From: Curtobacterium sp. UNCCL20
GTDB taxonomy: Bacteria; Actinomycetota; Actinomycetes; Actinomycetales; Microbacteriaceae
Assembly: GCF_900101675.1 (NCBI RefSeq)
Contig: NZ_FNKG01000001.1
Span: 1,223,378-1,287,377, forward strand
DNA: 64,000 bases
Reading direction: 5' to 3'
Shown here one piece after another: positions 9,422 through 18,043 of the stretch. Each line of letters begins with the position of its first letter. Positions within the stretch are counted from its first letter, which is position 1. The translations under genes and the position numbers were made by a program. The notes beneath the pieces are model-generated. The model was not told where the DNA came from, made no database searches, and saw nothing but the letters and a program-made list of their open reading frames with translations.

Positions 9422-10516
9422 ATGCCCAACCCGTACGCAGAGGCCGGCGTGGACACCGCTGCCGGTGACCTCGCAGTCGAGCTCATGAAGTCCGCCGTGT
9501 CGGCGACGCACAACACGTCCGTGCTGGGGGGTGTGGGCGGATTCGCCGGACTCTACGACGTCTCGTTCCTGAAGGACTTCGAACGACCGCTGCTCGCCAC
9601 CTCGACCGACGGCGTCGGCACGAAGGTCGCCATCGCGCAGGCGATCGACAAGCACGACACCATCGGCCAGGACCTCGTCGGCATGGTCGTCGACGACATC
9701 GTGGTGGTCGGCGCCACCCCGCTCTTCATGACGGACTACATCGCCTGCGGCCGCGTCGTGCCCGGGCGGATCGCGGACATCGTCGCCGGCATCGCCCGCG
9801 GCTGCGCCGAGACCGGCACCGCGCTGGTCGGCGGCGAGACGGCGGAGCACCCCGGCCTCCTCGGCCCGGACGACTACGACGTCGCCGGTGCCGCGGTCGG
9901 TGCGGTCGAGGCCGGCTCGCAGCTCGGCGCGCACCTCGTGCAGGACGGTGACGTCGTCCTGGCGATCGCGTCCTCCGGGCTGCACTCGAACGGGTACTCC
10001 CTCGTCCGGCACATCCTGTCGTCGCGCGGCGTGGGCTACACGGACACGCTCCCGGAGCTCGGCGGCCTGGTGGGCGAGGCCCTGCTCGAGCCCACCCGCC
10101 TCTACACGGCACCGCTGCTGTCCGTGATCGCCGCGCACCCGGGTGCCGTGCACTCGCTGTCGCACGTCACCGGCGGGGGCATCGCGGCGAACCTCGCCCG
10201 CGTCCTGCCCGTCGGTTCCTGGGTCGAGGTCGACCGCGCCACGTGGGAGCCCCTGCCCGTGTTCCGGGTGCTCGCCGACATGGCCGGCACCCCGATCGAG
10301 GACACCGAGGGCACGTGGAACCTCGGCATCGGCATGTTCGCCGTCGTCTCGGCCGCCGCTGCGTCGGACGTCGTCGCGTCGCTCGGGGCCGCTGGGCTCG
10401 CATCGTGGTCCGTCGGGACGATCTCGACCGGCGCGCGCGACCTCACCGGGTTCGAGCAGGGTGCGAAGGGCGTCGACGGCGGTGCCGTGCGGCTCGTGGG
10501 GAGCTACGCGGGCTGA
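9422..10516 (+). CDS. purM: Phosphoribosylformylglycinamidine cyclo-ligase (AIR synthetase)
   Basis: A 364-residue enzyme that closes the imidazole ring of AIR using ATP. Typical segments are HNTSVLGGVGGFAGLYD, STDGVGTKVAIAQA, MVVDDIVVVGATPLFMTDY, GGETAEHPG and HVTGGGIAANLARVLP. The ATG at 9422 has GGAGG seven bases upstream, whereas an earlier ATG at 9400 is in another frame. A TAGAAT box near 9370 may drive it from the short divergent region shared with purF. Confidence 0.97.
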   Translation: MPNPYAEAGVDTAAGDLAVELMKSAVSATHNTSVLGGVGGFAGLYDVSFLKDFERPLLATSTDGVGTKVAIAQAIDKHDTIGQDLVGMVVDDIVVVGATPLFMTDYIACGRVVPGRIADIVAGIARGCAETGTALVGGETAEHPGLLGPDDYDVAGAAVGAVEAGSQLGAHLVQDGDVVLAIASSGLHSNGYSLVRHILSSRGVGYTDTLPELGGLVGEALLEPTRLYTAPLLSVIAAHPGAVHSLSHVTGGGIAANLARVLPVGSWVEVDRATWEPLPVFRVLADMAGTPIEDTEGTWNLGIGMFAVVSAAAASDVVASLGAAGLASWSVGTISTGARDLTGFEQGAKGVDGGAVRLVGSYAG

Positions 10517-10574
10517 GGCGCACGCTCGGGCTCGCGCTCGTCCCGGGTGTGCGCCTGGCCTGGGTTCCGACGTG

Positions 10575-10616
10575 GAACGACGAGGTCGATGTCGTACGAC
10601 ATCGACCTCGTCGTTC
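10575..10616. terminator. Perfect 42-base palindrome after purM
   Basis: GAACGACGAGGTCGATGTCG plus T is followed by its exact reverse complement, centred on GTCGTACGAC. It is the likely purM terminator. A degenerate relative follows 32 bases later. Confidence 0.75.
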
Positions 10617-10647
10617 GTTGCACACGCTGGTCGTTGCGGTCGCGGGA

Positions 10648-10690
10648 GGACGACAGAACCGATGTCGTGCGACACCGACGATGTCGTTCC
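10648..10690. repeat. Degenerate second copy of the post-purM palindrome
   Basis: GGACGACAGAACCGATGTCG and CGACGATGTCGTTCC form an imperfect inverted repeat that shares the GATGTCG and ACGAC core of the palindrome at 10575-10616. The rest of the 309-base gap holds only the hairpin at 10760-10789. Confidence 0.5.
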
Positions 10691-10759
10691 GCGTCGGCCG
10701 CCAACACCTGCGCATACGAACTGCGCACACGCGAAGACCGCAAGGGCGCTCACGCACAG

Positions 10760-10789
10760 ACGCCGCGCTCCCGAGGGGATGCGCGGCGT
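10760..10789 (-). terminator. Hairpin downstream of the DUF3073 gene
   Basis: ACGCCGCGC (10760-10768) pairs perfectly with GCGCGGCGT (10781-10789) around a 12-base loop, 36 bases beyond the DUF3073 stop. Confidence 0.6.
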
Positions 10790-10825
10790 CGACGCTGAGC
10801 CGTGGTGCTGAGCCGAGGGTGCAGG

Positions 10826-11047
10826 TCAGGCGGACTTGTTCTGGTCCTGTTGGGTCTCGAGCTCGTCGCCCTCGCCGTACTGGTCATCACCGTATTGGTC
10901 TGCCCAGCGGTCGACGTAGGAGTTCTCGTCCGAGTGCTGCCCGGCGGAGAGCTCGCGTTCGAGCGCACCGTAGTTCGTCTCCGGGCTGAAGTACTTCAGC
11001 TCCCGGGCGACCTTGGTGTGCTTTGCCTTCTGACGGCCGCGCCCCAT
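10826..11047 (-). CDS. DUF3073 domain protein
   Basis: A 73-residue protein beginning MGRGRQKAKHTKVARELKYF, the hallmark of the small actinobacterial DUF3073 family. A basic N-terminus is followed by an acidic, Gln/Asp-rich tail (DQYGDDQYGEGDELETQQD). The function is unknown. The ATG at 11047 has GAGGGGG seven bases upstream. The open frame continues upstream without family similarity and was trimmed. It lies close to purF/purM as in many actinobacteria. Confidence 0.9.
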   Translation of the reverse strand: MGRGRQKAKHTKVARELKYFSPETNYGALERELSAGQHSDENSYVDRWADQYGDDQYGEGDELETQQDQNKSA

Positions 11048-11205
11048 GCGTGACCCCCTCGTGATCGGCTCTGGTCCGGTCCTGGCGGGAGAGGAGTCAC
11101 CCGGGGGATCCGAACGGTTTCGTGGTTGAAATCTGCCGATCACTCTACCATGTACCCCGATCTGGACGTCGCCGCGACGGTCCCGCGCACAGCAGAATCG
11201 AAGTG

Positions 11206-12339
11206 ATGACAGACGACGCCCCGCCCCCGGCCGAACAGCACGCCCAGGTCGTGGTGATCGGCGCGGGACAGGCCGGTCTCTCCGTGGGATACCACCTGCG
11301 CCGACTGGGCCTCGAGCCCGGCAGCGACTTGCTGCTCCTGGACCGGGCCCCGAGCACCGGCGGAGCGTGGCAGTTCCGCTGGGAGGCGCTCCGCCTCGGC
11401 GCGGCGCACCGGGTGCACGACCTGCCCGGGATGAACGCGATGGGGCTCCGGTTCGACGACGCCGATCGCGCCCGGCCCGCCCGTGACGTCGTCGGCGAGT
11501 ACTACCGGCGGTTCGAGCAGCACTACGACCTGCGGGTCCGACGACCGGTCGCGGTGTCGTCCGTTTCCCGCATCGACGAGCACGCGGCTCCCGGCGCGTC
11601 GGCGCTCTGCGTCGCCACGCGCTCGGGCGACGGGCGTCCGAGCCGGATCAGCGCAGAGGTGGTGGTGAACGCCTCGGGCACCTGGGGGACGCCGTTCGTC
11701 CCGTGGTACCCCGGCCGTGACGTGTTCCGGGGGCGGCAGGTCGACACGACGGAGTACCGCAGCGCAGCGGAGTTCGCCGGGCAGGACGTCGTCGTGGTCG
11801 GCGGGGGGACGAGCGCGATCGGGTTCCTGCTCGAGTTGGACGGTGTCGCCGCACGCACCCGGTGGTTCACACGGCGCCCGGTGGTCTGGTCGGACTCGTC
11901 GGCGCTCGACGTGGAGTCCGCGGTGGCCGCCGTCGACGAACAGGACCGGGCTGCCCGGGCGGGGGAGACCCTGCCGAGCATCGTCAGCGGTACAGGCGTC
12001 CCGGTGTCGCGGCGGATCCGGGCCGGCATTGACCGCGGCGTGCTCCGGGAGTCCCCGATGTTCGCGCGCCTCGACGAGACCGGCGTGGTGACGGCCGAGG
12101 GAGAGCACGTGCACGCGGACGCCGTGGTGTGGGCGACGGGCTTCCGAGCCGACCTCCGGCACCTCGCGCCGCTGCACCTCCGCACCTCGGCCGGCGGGAT
12201 CGTGGTGGAGGACGGACGATCGGTGGACGAACCGCGACTGTTCCTCGCCGGGTACGGGCCGCAGGCGTCCACGATCGGCGCGAACCGTGCCGGGCGTCGG
12301 ATCGCGCGTCAGGTCACGGACGTGCTCGCGGGCCGCTGA
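11206..12339 (+). CDS. FAD/NAD(P)-dependent oxidoreductase (flavin monooxygenase-like)
   Basis: A 377-residue flavoprotein with two Rossmann motifs: VVIGAGQAGLSVGYHL near residue 14 for FAD and VVVGGGTSAIGFLLEL near residue 197 for NAD(P). The later VVWATGFRADL is typical of flavin monooxygenase and Baeyer-Villiger-like enzymes. The substrate cannot be told. The ATG at 11206 is chosen; a GTG one codon upstream is possible. There is no operon partner, and the gene converges with a DoxX gene. Confidence 0.88.
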   Translation: MTDDAPPPAEQHAQVVVIGAGQAGLSVGYHLRRLGLEPGSDLLLLDRAPSTGGAWQFRWEALRLGAAHRVHDLPGMNAMGLRFDDADRARPARDVVGEYYRRFEQHYDLRVRRPVAVSSVSRIDEHAAPGASALCVATRSGDGRPSRISAEVVVNASGTWGTPFVPWYPGRDVFRGRQVDTTEYRSAAEFAGQDVVVVGGGTSAIGFLLELDGVAARTRWFTRRPVVWSDSSALDVESAVAAVDEQDRAARAGETLPSIVSGTGVPVSRRIRAGIDRGVLRESPMFARLDETGVVTAEGEHVHADAVVWATGFRADLRHLAPLHLRTSAGGIVVEDGRSVDEPRLFLAGYGPQASTIGANRAGRRIARQVTDVLAGR

Positions 12340-12402
12340 CCTCGCACCGAACGAGGCGCGGGCCCTGCATCCGACGCGTGGGCAGGCAGCGGAAGGGTCC
12401 CG

Positions 12403-12843
12403 TCAGGCGGGGAGGGGCTCCTCGACGCCACGGCGACGGCGGGACGCCCGGAGGAACAGCGCGTCGACCGAGATGCGCCCGGGGCCGGTGAGCGCCACCG
12501 CGAGGGACGCCACGGCGAGCACGAGCACGTACTCGAACCCGCCGTCCTGCGAGAAGAAGCCCGCCGTGGCGTGGACGAGGAACCCCGCCACGACCATGTC
12601 GACCGCGAGGAGCGCCCCCACGATCCGGGTGGCGACGCCGAGCACGAGCAGCACCCCGCCGACGAGTTCGAGCCCGACGACGAGGGGCTCCGCGACCTCG
12701 GCGAGCGGGACGCCCATGCCCGAGAAGCCCTGGGTCACCGAGGGGATCCCCTGCGCCGCCTTCTGGGCGCCGTGGGCGATGAACACCACCCCGAGGACGA
12801 TGCGGAGCGCGGTCAGGCCGATGGAGGTCGATGTCGTTCGCAT
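12403..12843 (-). CDS. DoxX family membrane protein
   Basis: A 146-residue protein with four hydrophobic segments and the family pattern (LRIVLGVVFIAHGAQK, GVPLAEVAEPLVVGLELVGG, GFLVHATAGFF). DoxX-like proteins are linked to quinone or thiol redox and membrane-associated oxidoreductase complexes; the exact role is uncertain. The ATG at 12843 is chosen because TAGCTT lies seven bases upstream, the leaderless pattern. The neighbour converging on it is a flavin oxidoreductase, a possible redox partner. Confidence 0.88.
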   Translation of the reverse strand: MRTTSTSIGLTALRIVLGVVFIAHGAQKAAQGIPSVTQGFSGMGVPLAEVAEPLVVGLELVGGVLLVLGVATRIVGALLAVDMVVAGFLVHATAGFFSQDGGFEYVLVLAVASLAVALTGPGRISVDALFLRASRRRRGVEEPLPA

Positions 12844-12930
12844 GGCGACGAAGCTAGCGGTTGACACGTCATCGACGACTCTCGTTCGAGGGACTGCTCG
12901 GACATCACTAGGACATCACCACGACTTGAC

Positions 12931-12963
12931 CAGAACATGCCCAGAACATGCCCAGAACATGCC
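12931..12963. repeat. Three perfect tandem 11-bp repeats
   Basis: CAGAACATGCC occurs three times without a gap, between the DoxX start and the end of the DUF3072 gene. An 11-bp period places each unit on the same DNA face. Two GGACATCAC copies lie just before the array. It is either a protein-binding array or slippage-generated sequence. Confidence 0.85.
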
Positions 12964-12996
12964 CAGCCCGGGGTCCGCAGAAGGGCGGACCCGCTC

Positions 12997-13271
12997 TCAG
13001 GAACCGCTGCCGCGCCCGGTCTGCTGCTGCAGCCGGTCGATGTGCTCGGACGCCTCGGCCTTGGTGAGGTCGGCGGGGAGTTCCTCGCCGGCCTCGCGGG
13101 CGAGGGTGTCGAGGTAGCTGCGCTGCGGGCCGGTCATCGGCTCGTCGCCGGTCACCCAGTCCTCGGGGTCCTTGCTGGCGTCGGTCGACGGGTCGGGCCG
13201 GGGCCGCCGAGGGTCTCCGGGGCGTCGTGCTCGTCGGACGGCGGGGTCTGGGACAGGTCTGCGTCACTCAT
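12997..13271 (-). pseudogene. DUF3072 protein gene interrupted by a frameshift
   Basis: The family core (DPEDWVTGDEPMTGPQRSYL then DTLAREAGEELPADLTKAEA and IDRLQQQTGRGSGS) ends at 12997. No good start lies in its own frame. The expected N-terminus, MSDADLSQTPPSDEHDAPET from an ATG at 13271 with TAGCGT seven bases upstream, is in another frame that stops at 13152. The span is 275 bases, one short of a multiple of three. The junction lies near 13195-13210 in a GGGCCGGGGCC-rich stretch. A one-base deletion, a sequencing error or -1 slippage would all explain it. DUF3072 has no known function. Confidence 0.7.
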
Positions 13272-13344
13272 GGCCGCGACGCTACGCCGGACCCCCGACC
13301 GCGACGCCCACCACCGTGTCCCCCGACCGACCCCGGCGAGACGC

Positions 13345-14100
13345 TCAGTCGGGGACGGGCCGGTACCGCACCAGGTCCGGGCCGATCGAACTCGCCGCGA
13401 TCGGCACAGTCCGCTCGCCCTGACGGATCCAGATCGTCGCTGCCCGCTCGTCGATCCGCTCGACCTCGTGCAGCTCGCCGTCGAGCAGCACCGAGGCGCT
13501 GACGAGCACGTGGCCCGTGGCGGGGCGGGGCGGGAGTCCGACGACGTCGTCGTCGAAGGTCTCGTACCGCCCGGGTGACAGGAACGGCGACACCGGGGCC
13601 GTGACGACCTCGAGGCCCTCGTCGACGGCGCGGACCGAGACGAGCCGGACGGCCTGGTCGGTGGGCAGCGGCACGTCCACGACGGGAGCGTCCGCAGAGC
13701 CGGCCAGTGCGCGGAACGCAGGCCGACCGTCGGGGGCGAGCCGTGCCTCCAGGCCGTCGACGCGGACCCGTCCGCGACCGCGCGAATCCGCGTAGGTGCC
13801 GGGTTCGAGGCCGGAGCGACGCGCCTCGAGACGGGACACGACGACGCGGTCCGGTCGGTACCAGTCGCGGAGGGTGGCGGGGTCCACCCAGCCGATGCTC
13901 GCGGCGCCGCGTGCGAGCGCTGCCGACTCGTCGGCGGCGCGTTCGTCGATCGCGCCGAGCGGGTGCTCACCGCGGACGGGGACCAGCCCTTCGTAGGGGC
14001 CGCTGGCGGAGGGCTCGTGGTCGAGCACCTCGACCCGCTTGGAGACCTTGCCGCCGTGCCCGTCGAACGTGGCGAACGTGCGCAGGTCGGAGATCGTCAT
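13345..14100 (-). CDS. Hypothetical protein, 251 residues
   Basis: A soluble, acidic protein rich in Val, Arg and Asp, with no family I recognise. It seems to be built from two similar beta-rich halves: SRLEARRSGLEPGTYADS near residue 90 and TAPVSPFLSPGRYETFDD near residue 175 both end in a GxY turn. No signal peptide, membrane segment or catalytic motif is visible. The ATG at 14100 has TAGCAT eight bases upstream. It lies downstream of, and in the same direction as, the K+ permease-like gene with a 59-base gap, so co-transcription is possible. Confidence 0.7.
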   Translation of the reverse strand: MTISDLRTFATFDGHGGKVSKRVEVLDHEPSASGPYEGLVPVRGEHPLGAIDERAADESAALARGAASIGWVDPATLRDWYRPDRVVVSRLEARRSGLEPGTYADSRGRGRVRVDGLEARLAPDGRPAFRALAGSADAPVVDVPLPTDQAVRLVSVRAVDEGLEVVTAPVSPFLSPGRYETFDDDVVGLPPRPATGHVLVSASVLLDGELHEVERIDERAATIWIRQGERTVPIAASSIGPDLVRYRPVPD

Positions 14101-14159
14101 GACGTCAGATGCTACGACGCCGGACCGGCGCGACGCACGGCCGGCCGGTCGCGGGTGCG

Positions 14160-16391
14160 CTACGACGCACGGCCGTCGTTCCGCGGCGGTGACGGGACGA
14201 GGACGGACATCTCACCGGTGCACTGGGCCTGGTCGACGCCCTCGGCGGGACCCGCCGGCCGGGTGGCACGACGCGGCTGCAGGCTGTTGCGCTGCGCCGA
14301 CCGGAGCAGCCGGTCGTCCTGTGCGTCGTGCTGGAACACCCCGTCCGGCGAGCGGCGGAGGGCGGGGCGGATCGGCTCACCGCGGCGCTCCTGTCCGGGC
14401 AGCGGACGCGACCGGCGACCGTAGAGCAGCTCCGACGAGTCGAGGAGCCACGGCACGAGCGCGACGGTGACGCCGTGCACGAGCAGCAGCTTCTTGCGGA
14501 TCCGACGGCCGCGGTGGTTGTGCAGGAGCCCCTCCCACCAGTGGCCGACGACGAACACGGGCGTGTAGACGGTGACGACCTCGGAACCGTGCTCGAGCCG
14601 GTGCGCCTTGATGTACTTGATCAGGGGCATCGAGATGTCCCGGTACGGGCTCGGGATCATCGTCAGCGGGACCTCGATGCCGTGCGCCGCCCACTGCTCG
14701 CGGAGCCGTGCGGCATCGGCGTCGTCGATCGCGACGTGCACCGCCTCGAAGCTCGCGTGCTTCGCGGCGATCGCGTAGTCGAGCGCCTTCAGGACGGGCT
14801 TCTGCAGTTTGTTCACCAGGACGATCGCGTGGTCGCCGGTCGCGCCGAACTGGGTCTCGACGTCCGCCTCGATCTCGTGCGAGACGTCGCGGTAGTACCG
14901 GTTCACGCCGAGCATCAGGACGAAGAGGATCGGCATGATGACGAAGACCAGCCACGCGCCGTGGGTGAACTTCGTGATGGTCACGATGACCAGGACGACG
15001 AAGGTGAAGGTCGCGCCGATCGCGTTGATGGTCAGGGAGCGGTACACCTGGCCGCGGTTGAGCGGCTCGCCGTCCTCGACCCCGGCCTCGCCGCGCGCCG
15101 CCATGCCCGCCCGGTCCGCCCGCAGCAGCCGTGTCCAGTGCCGCACCATGCCGCTCTGCCCGAGCGTGAACGACACGAACACGCCGATGATGTAGAGCTG
15201 GATCAGGCTCGTGACGTTCGCCCGGTAGACGATGAGCAGCGCCGCCGCGACGAGCGCCAGCACGATCACGCCGTTCGAGTAGATGAGCCGGTCACCGCGG
15301 GTGGACAGGGCCTTCGGCGCGTACGAGTCGCGCGCGAGGATCGAGCCGAGCAGCGGGAACCCGTTGAACGCCGTGTTCGCGGCGAGGAGCAGCACGGCTG
15401 CCGTAGTGGCCTGGATCACGAAGAACAGGACCGTGTTGTTACCGAACGTCGCTGCCGCGATCTGCGCGATGAGGGACCGCTGCGGCGTCGTGGCGCAGGC
15501 CGCGAAGCCCTGCAGGTCGCAGGCGTTCTCGGCGTAGTGCACCCGGGACAGCAGCGCGAGGGTGATCAGGCCGACGAACAGCACGATCGCGATCGACCCC
15601 ATGAACACGAGGGTCATCTGCGCGTTCTTGACCTTGGGGCGTCGGAAGGCCGGCACGCCGTTGGCGATCGCCTCCACACCGGTCAGCGCGGAACAGCCGG
15701 ACGCGAACGCACGGAGGAGCAGCAGGATGAAGGCTGCCTGCGTCGTGTGCTCGACGTTCTGCGCCGAGTAGGCGGCGGACTCGGCGACCGGGGTGTTCCC
15801 GAGCGCTGCCCGGAACAGGCCGGTGACCACCATCACGAAGACGGATCCGACGAACAGGTAGGTCGGGACGGCGAAGGCCTTGCTGGACTCGCGGACGCCG
15901 CGGAGGTTCGCGGCGGCGAGGAGCACGACGAAGAGCAGTGCGAGCTCCACGCGGAACTCGTTGAGCACCGGCAGCGCCGAGATGATGTTGTCCACGCCGG
16001 AGGCCACCGAGACCGCGACGGTCATCACGTAGTCGACGAGCAGCGCGGACGCGACGACGAGCCCGGCCTTCTCGCCGAGGTTCCGGTGCGCCACCTCGTA
16101 GTCGCCGCCGCCGGACGGGTACGCCTTGATGAGCTGCCGGTAGGACGCGACCACGACGAGCAGGAGCAGCACGACGAGTGCGGCGACCCACGGGGCGAAG
16201 GTGAGGAACGACATCCCGCCGAGCAGCAGGATCATGAGGAGCTCCTGCGGCGCGTACGCCACGGAGGACAGCGGGTCACTCGCGAAGATGGGCAGCGCCA
16301 GGTGCTTCGGGAGGAGCTGTCCTTCGAGCTTCTCGGAGGGGAGTGGATCCCCGATCAGTCGTGCTTTCAACGACCGGATCTCGTTCGTCAC
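14160..16391 (-). CDS. KimA-like APC-superfamily permease (probable K+ importer)
   Basis: A 743-residue protein with about twelve membrane segments in residues 35-460 and a large cytosolic C-terminal domain. The N-terminus (RLIGDPLPSEKLEGQLLPKH, then FASDPLSSVAYAPQE) and YPSGGGDYEVA match the YdaO/KimA group of APC transporters, whose Bacillus member is a K+/H+ symporter. Amino-acid transport is the alternative. The start is uncertain: GTG at 16391, with TAGGTT eight bases upstream, is preferred over the TTG at 16400. It is divergent from the MerR gene. No c-di-AMP riboswitch leader is present. Confidence 0.85.
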   Translation of the reverse strand: MTNEIRSLKARLIGDPLPSEKLEGQLLPKHLALPIFASDPLSSVAYAPQELLMILLLGGMSFLTFAPWVAALVVLLLLVVVASYRQLIKAYPSGGGDYEVAHRNLGEKAGLVVASALLVDYVMTVAVSVASGVDNIISALPVLNEFRVELALLFVVLLAAANLRGVRESSKAFAVPTYLFVGSVFVMVVTGLFRAALGNTPVAESAAYSAQNVEHTTQAAFILLLLRAFASGCSALTGVEAIANGVPAFRRPKVKNAQMTLVFMGSIAIVLFVGLITLALLSRVHYAENACDLQGFAACATTPQRSLIAQIAAATFGNNTVLFFVIQATTAAVLLLAANTAFNGFPLLGSILARDSYAPKALSTRGDRLIYSNGVIVLALVAAALLIVYRANVTSLIQLYIIGVFVSFTLGQSGMVRHWTRLLRADRAGMAARGEAGVEDGEPLNRGQVYRSLTINAIGATFTFVVLVIVTITKFTHGAWLVFVIMPILFVLMLGVNRYYRDVSHEIEADVETQFGATGDHAIVLVNKLQKPVLKALDYAIAAKHASFEAVHVAIDDADAARLREQWAAHGIEVPLTMIPSPYRDISMPLIKYIKAHRLEHGSEVVTVYTPVFVVGHWWEGLLHNHRGRRIRKKLLLVHGVTVALVPWLLDSSELLYGRRSRPLPGQERRGEPIRPALRRSPDGVFQHDAQDDRLLRSAQRNSLQPRRATRPAGPAEGVDQAQCTGEMSVLVPSPPRNDGRAS

Positions 16392-16492
16392 GAGCGGCAA
16401 ACCTACTCATTTCCGGGCGCGAGTCAACACGGGTGGCCGGACCGTTATTCCGCCTTCGCCGAACAACCGCCGCCCGGAACACCGCAGACCCC

Positions 16493-16523
16493 TTGCGGTT
16501 GACGCTGCGTCAACCTCTACGGT
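16493..16523 (+). promoter_or_regulatory. MerR-type promoter and operator
   Basis: TTGCGG (16493-16498) and TACGGT (16518-16523) are separated by 19 bases, the overlong spacer typical of MerR-controlled promoters. The perfect dyad GGTTGACGCTGCGTCAACC (16497-16515) lies almost entirely in the spacer. The -10 box is seven bases before the merR-like ATG, so the gene is probably leaderless and self-regulated. Confidence 0.75.
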
Positions 16524-16530
16524 GACCTGC

Positions 16531-17319
16531 ATGAGGGATTCGACAGACACCGGTGGTGCAGCTGCGAAAGCACCCCACGGCATCGCCGACGTGGCGCGTT
16601 CCGCAGGCGTGTCGAGCCGCACGCTGCGGCACTACGACGCCATCGGGCTGCTGCCCGCGACGGCGGTCGGCGAGGGCGGACTCCGCCGCTACGACGACCG
16701 CGCGCTCGTCCGGCTGCAGCGCATCCTGCTGCTCCGCGGCCTGGGGCTCGGCCTGTCCGAGATCCGCCGGGTCCTCGACGGGGAGCAGGACGACGTCACC
16801 GCCCTCACCGCGCACGTCGCGCTGCTCGAGCGGGAGCGGGACCGGATCGCCCGGCAGCTCGCGGCCGTGCGCACCACCATCACCAGGATCGAGGAAGGAG
16901 TCGACATGAACACCACGGACGCGTTCGACGGGTTCGACCAGACGAGGTTCAAGCGGGAGGTGTCCGAGCGCTGGGGCGCCGACGCCTGGGACCGCGGCGC
17001 ACGCTGGTGGGATTCGAAGGACCCCGCCGCGAAGGAGGCGTTCCAGGCGGAACAGCGCGCGATCGCCCAGGACGCGGCAGCGCTCGCCGCGTCGGGCGAC
17101 GGCCCGGCGTCGGACGCCGGGATCGCGCTGGCGCGGCGGCAGTTCGCGTGGCTGGCCCAGGCGACGCCGCCGGCCGAGCTGACGGCGGACCGGTTCCGCA
17201 CGCTCGCCGACATGTACGTGCAGGACGAGCGCTTCACGCACGCGTACGAGTGGGCCGGCGCGGGGGCGTCGCGTGCGCTGCGGGACGCGATGCACGCGCT
17301 CGCCGACCGCGGGCTCTAG
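16531..17319 (+). CDS. MerR-family regulator with TipAS-like ligand domain
   Basis: A 262-residue protein. Residues about 15-85 are a MerR winged helix (IADVARSAGVSSRTLRHYDA, then GLLPATAVGEGGLRRYDDRA), followed by a dimer coil. Residues about 130-262 resemble the TipAS antibiotic-recognition domain (RFKREVSERWGADAWDRGAR, YVQDERFTHAYEWAGAG). TipA-type proteins bind thiopeptides or other drugs and activate their own promoter, and the upstream region carries the matching 19-base-spacer promoter. It is divergent from the KimA-like gene with about 140 bases between. Confidence 0.9.
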   Translation: MRDSTDTGGAAAKAPHGIADVARSAGVSSRTLRHYDAIGLLPATAVGEGGLRRYDDRALVRLQRILLLRGLGLGLSEIRRVLDGEQDDVTALTAHVALLERERDRIARQLAAVRTTITRIEEGVDMNTTDAFDGFDQTRFKREVSERWGADAWDRGARWWDSKDPAAKEAFQAEQRAIAQDAAALAASGDGPASDAGIALARRQFAWLAQATPPAELTADRFRTLADMYVQDERFTHAYEWAGAGASRALRDAMHALADRGL

Positions 17320-17348
17320 CCAGCGGGAGCGGCACCGCCGGCCCGGCC

Positions 17349-17410
17349 GGAACCAGGTTCCGGACCCCGCACCACGGAACATCGTGGTGTCGTGTCCGGA
17401 ACCTGGTTCC
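17349..17410. terminator. Nested 62-base hairpin between convergent merR-like and padR-like genes
   Basis: GGAACCAGGTTCCGGAC (17349-17365) pairs with GTCCGGAACCTGGTTCC (17394-17410). Inside, CACCACG (17370-17376) pairs with CGTGGTG (17383-17389). A single GCCTGGAGGCGCG element follows at about 17424. Confidence 0.8.
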
Positions 17411-17461
17411 GCGCCGACTGCCTGGAGGCGCGGGGCGCGACCGCCTGTCGGCGCGCGCCCG

Positions 17462-18043
17462 TCAGAGGGACTTGCGCAGTGCCTCCAGGCCGTCCCGCAG
17501 GCGGGTCACGGTGTCACCCGTGAGCGACCCGCGCGTCGCGCGGCGACGCAGGTCCGCACGCACCTGCTGCCGGAACGACGCGAGCGCCATCTCGACGTCG
17601 CGGAGTGCTCGGGCACCTTCGGACGGCACGTCGACGGGCTCGTCGGCGGTCTGCCCGCGGGGTGCCTGGGCGCTGGCGGCGAGGTCGGCGCGGAGGGACC
17701 GCATCGCCTCGCCGACCGAGGCGCGGACCCCGTCGGCGAGGGACTTCACCGAGTCGTTCACACCGTTCTCGACCGCGGCGATCTCGTCAGCGCGGGCATC
17801 GAGCTCGGCCCGGCCGGCCTCGGTGATGGCGTAGACGGTCTTGCGGCCGTCGGCGGACTTCGTGACGAGGCCCTCTTCCTCGAGCTTCGCCAGTCGCGGG
17901 TAGACAGTGCCGGCACTCGGGACGTAGGTGCCGCCGAAGCGGTCGCCGAGGGCCTGGATGACCTCGTACCCGTGCATCGGGTGGTCGGCCAGCAGGACGA
18001 GCAGGTAGAGGCGCAGGTGGCCGTGCGCGAACACGGGACTCAT
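17462..18043 (-). CDS. PadR-family transcriptional repressor
   Basis: A 193-residue protein. Residues about 8-75 form the PadR winged helix (LYLLVLLADHPMHGYEVIQA, GTVYPRLAKLEEEGLVTK). A coiled C-terminal dimer domain follows. The start at 18043 overlaps the end of the DUF4097 gene by four bases, so both form one operon with the regulator second. PadR proteins often repress their own operon in response to envelope stress or drugs. A dyad upstream of the operon is a good candidate site. Confidence 0.92.
   Translation of the reverse strand: MSPVFAHGHLRLYLLVLLADHPMHGYEVIQALGDRFGGTYVPSAGTVYPRLAKLEEEGLVTKSADGRKTVYAITEAGRAELDARADEIAAVENGVNDSVKSLADGVRASVGEAMRSLRADLAASAQAPRGQTADEPVDVPSEGARALRDVEMALASFRQQVRADLRRRATRGSLTGDTVTRLRDGLEALRKSL

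Noticed and set aside
12908-13267. A 119-residue Arg/Pro-rich frame over the DUF3072 locus
   Set aside because: It is a third frame with no family match; the real signal is the frameshifted DUF3072 core.
16392-16530. c-di-AMP (ydaO) riboswitch before the KimA-like gene
   Set aside because: The gap to the start is too short and the -10 box lies eight bases from the chosen start, leaving no room for a riboswitch.
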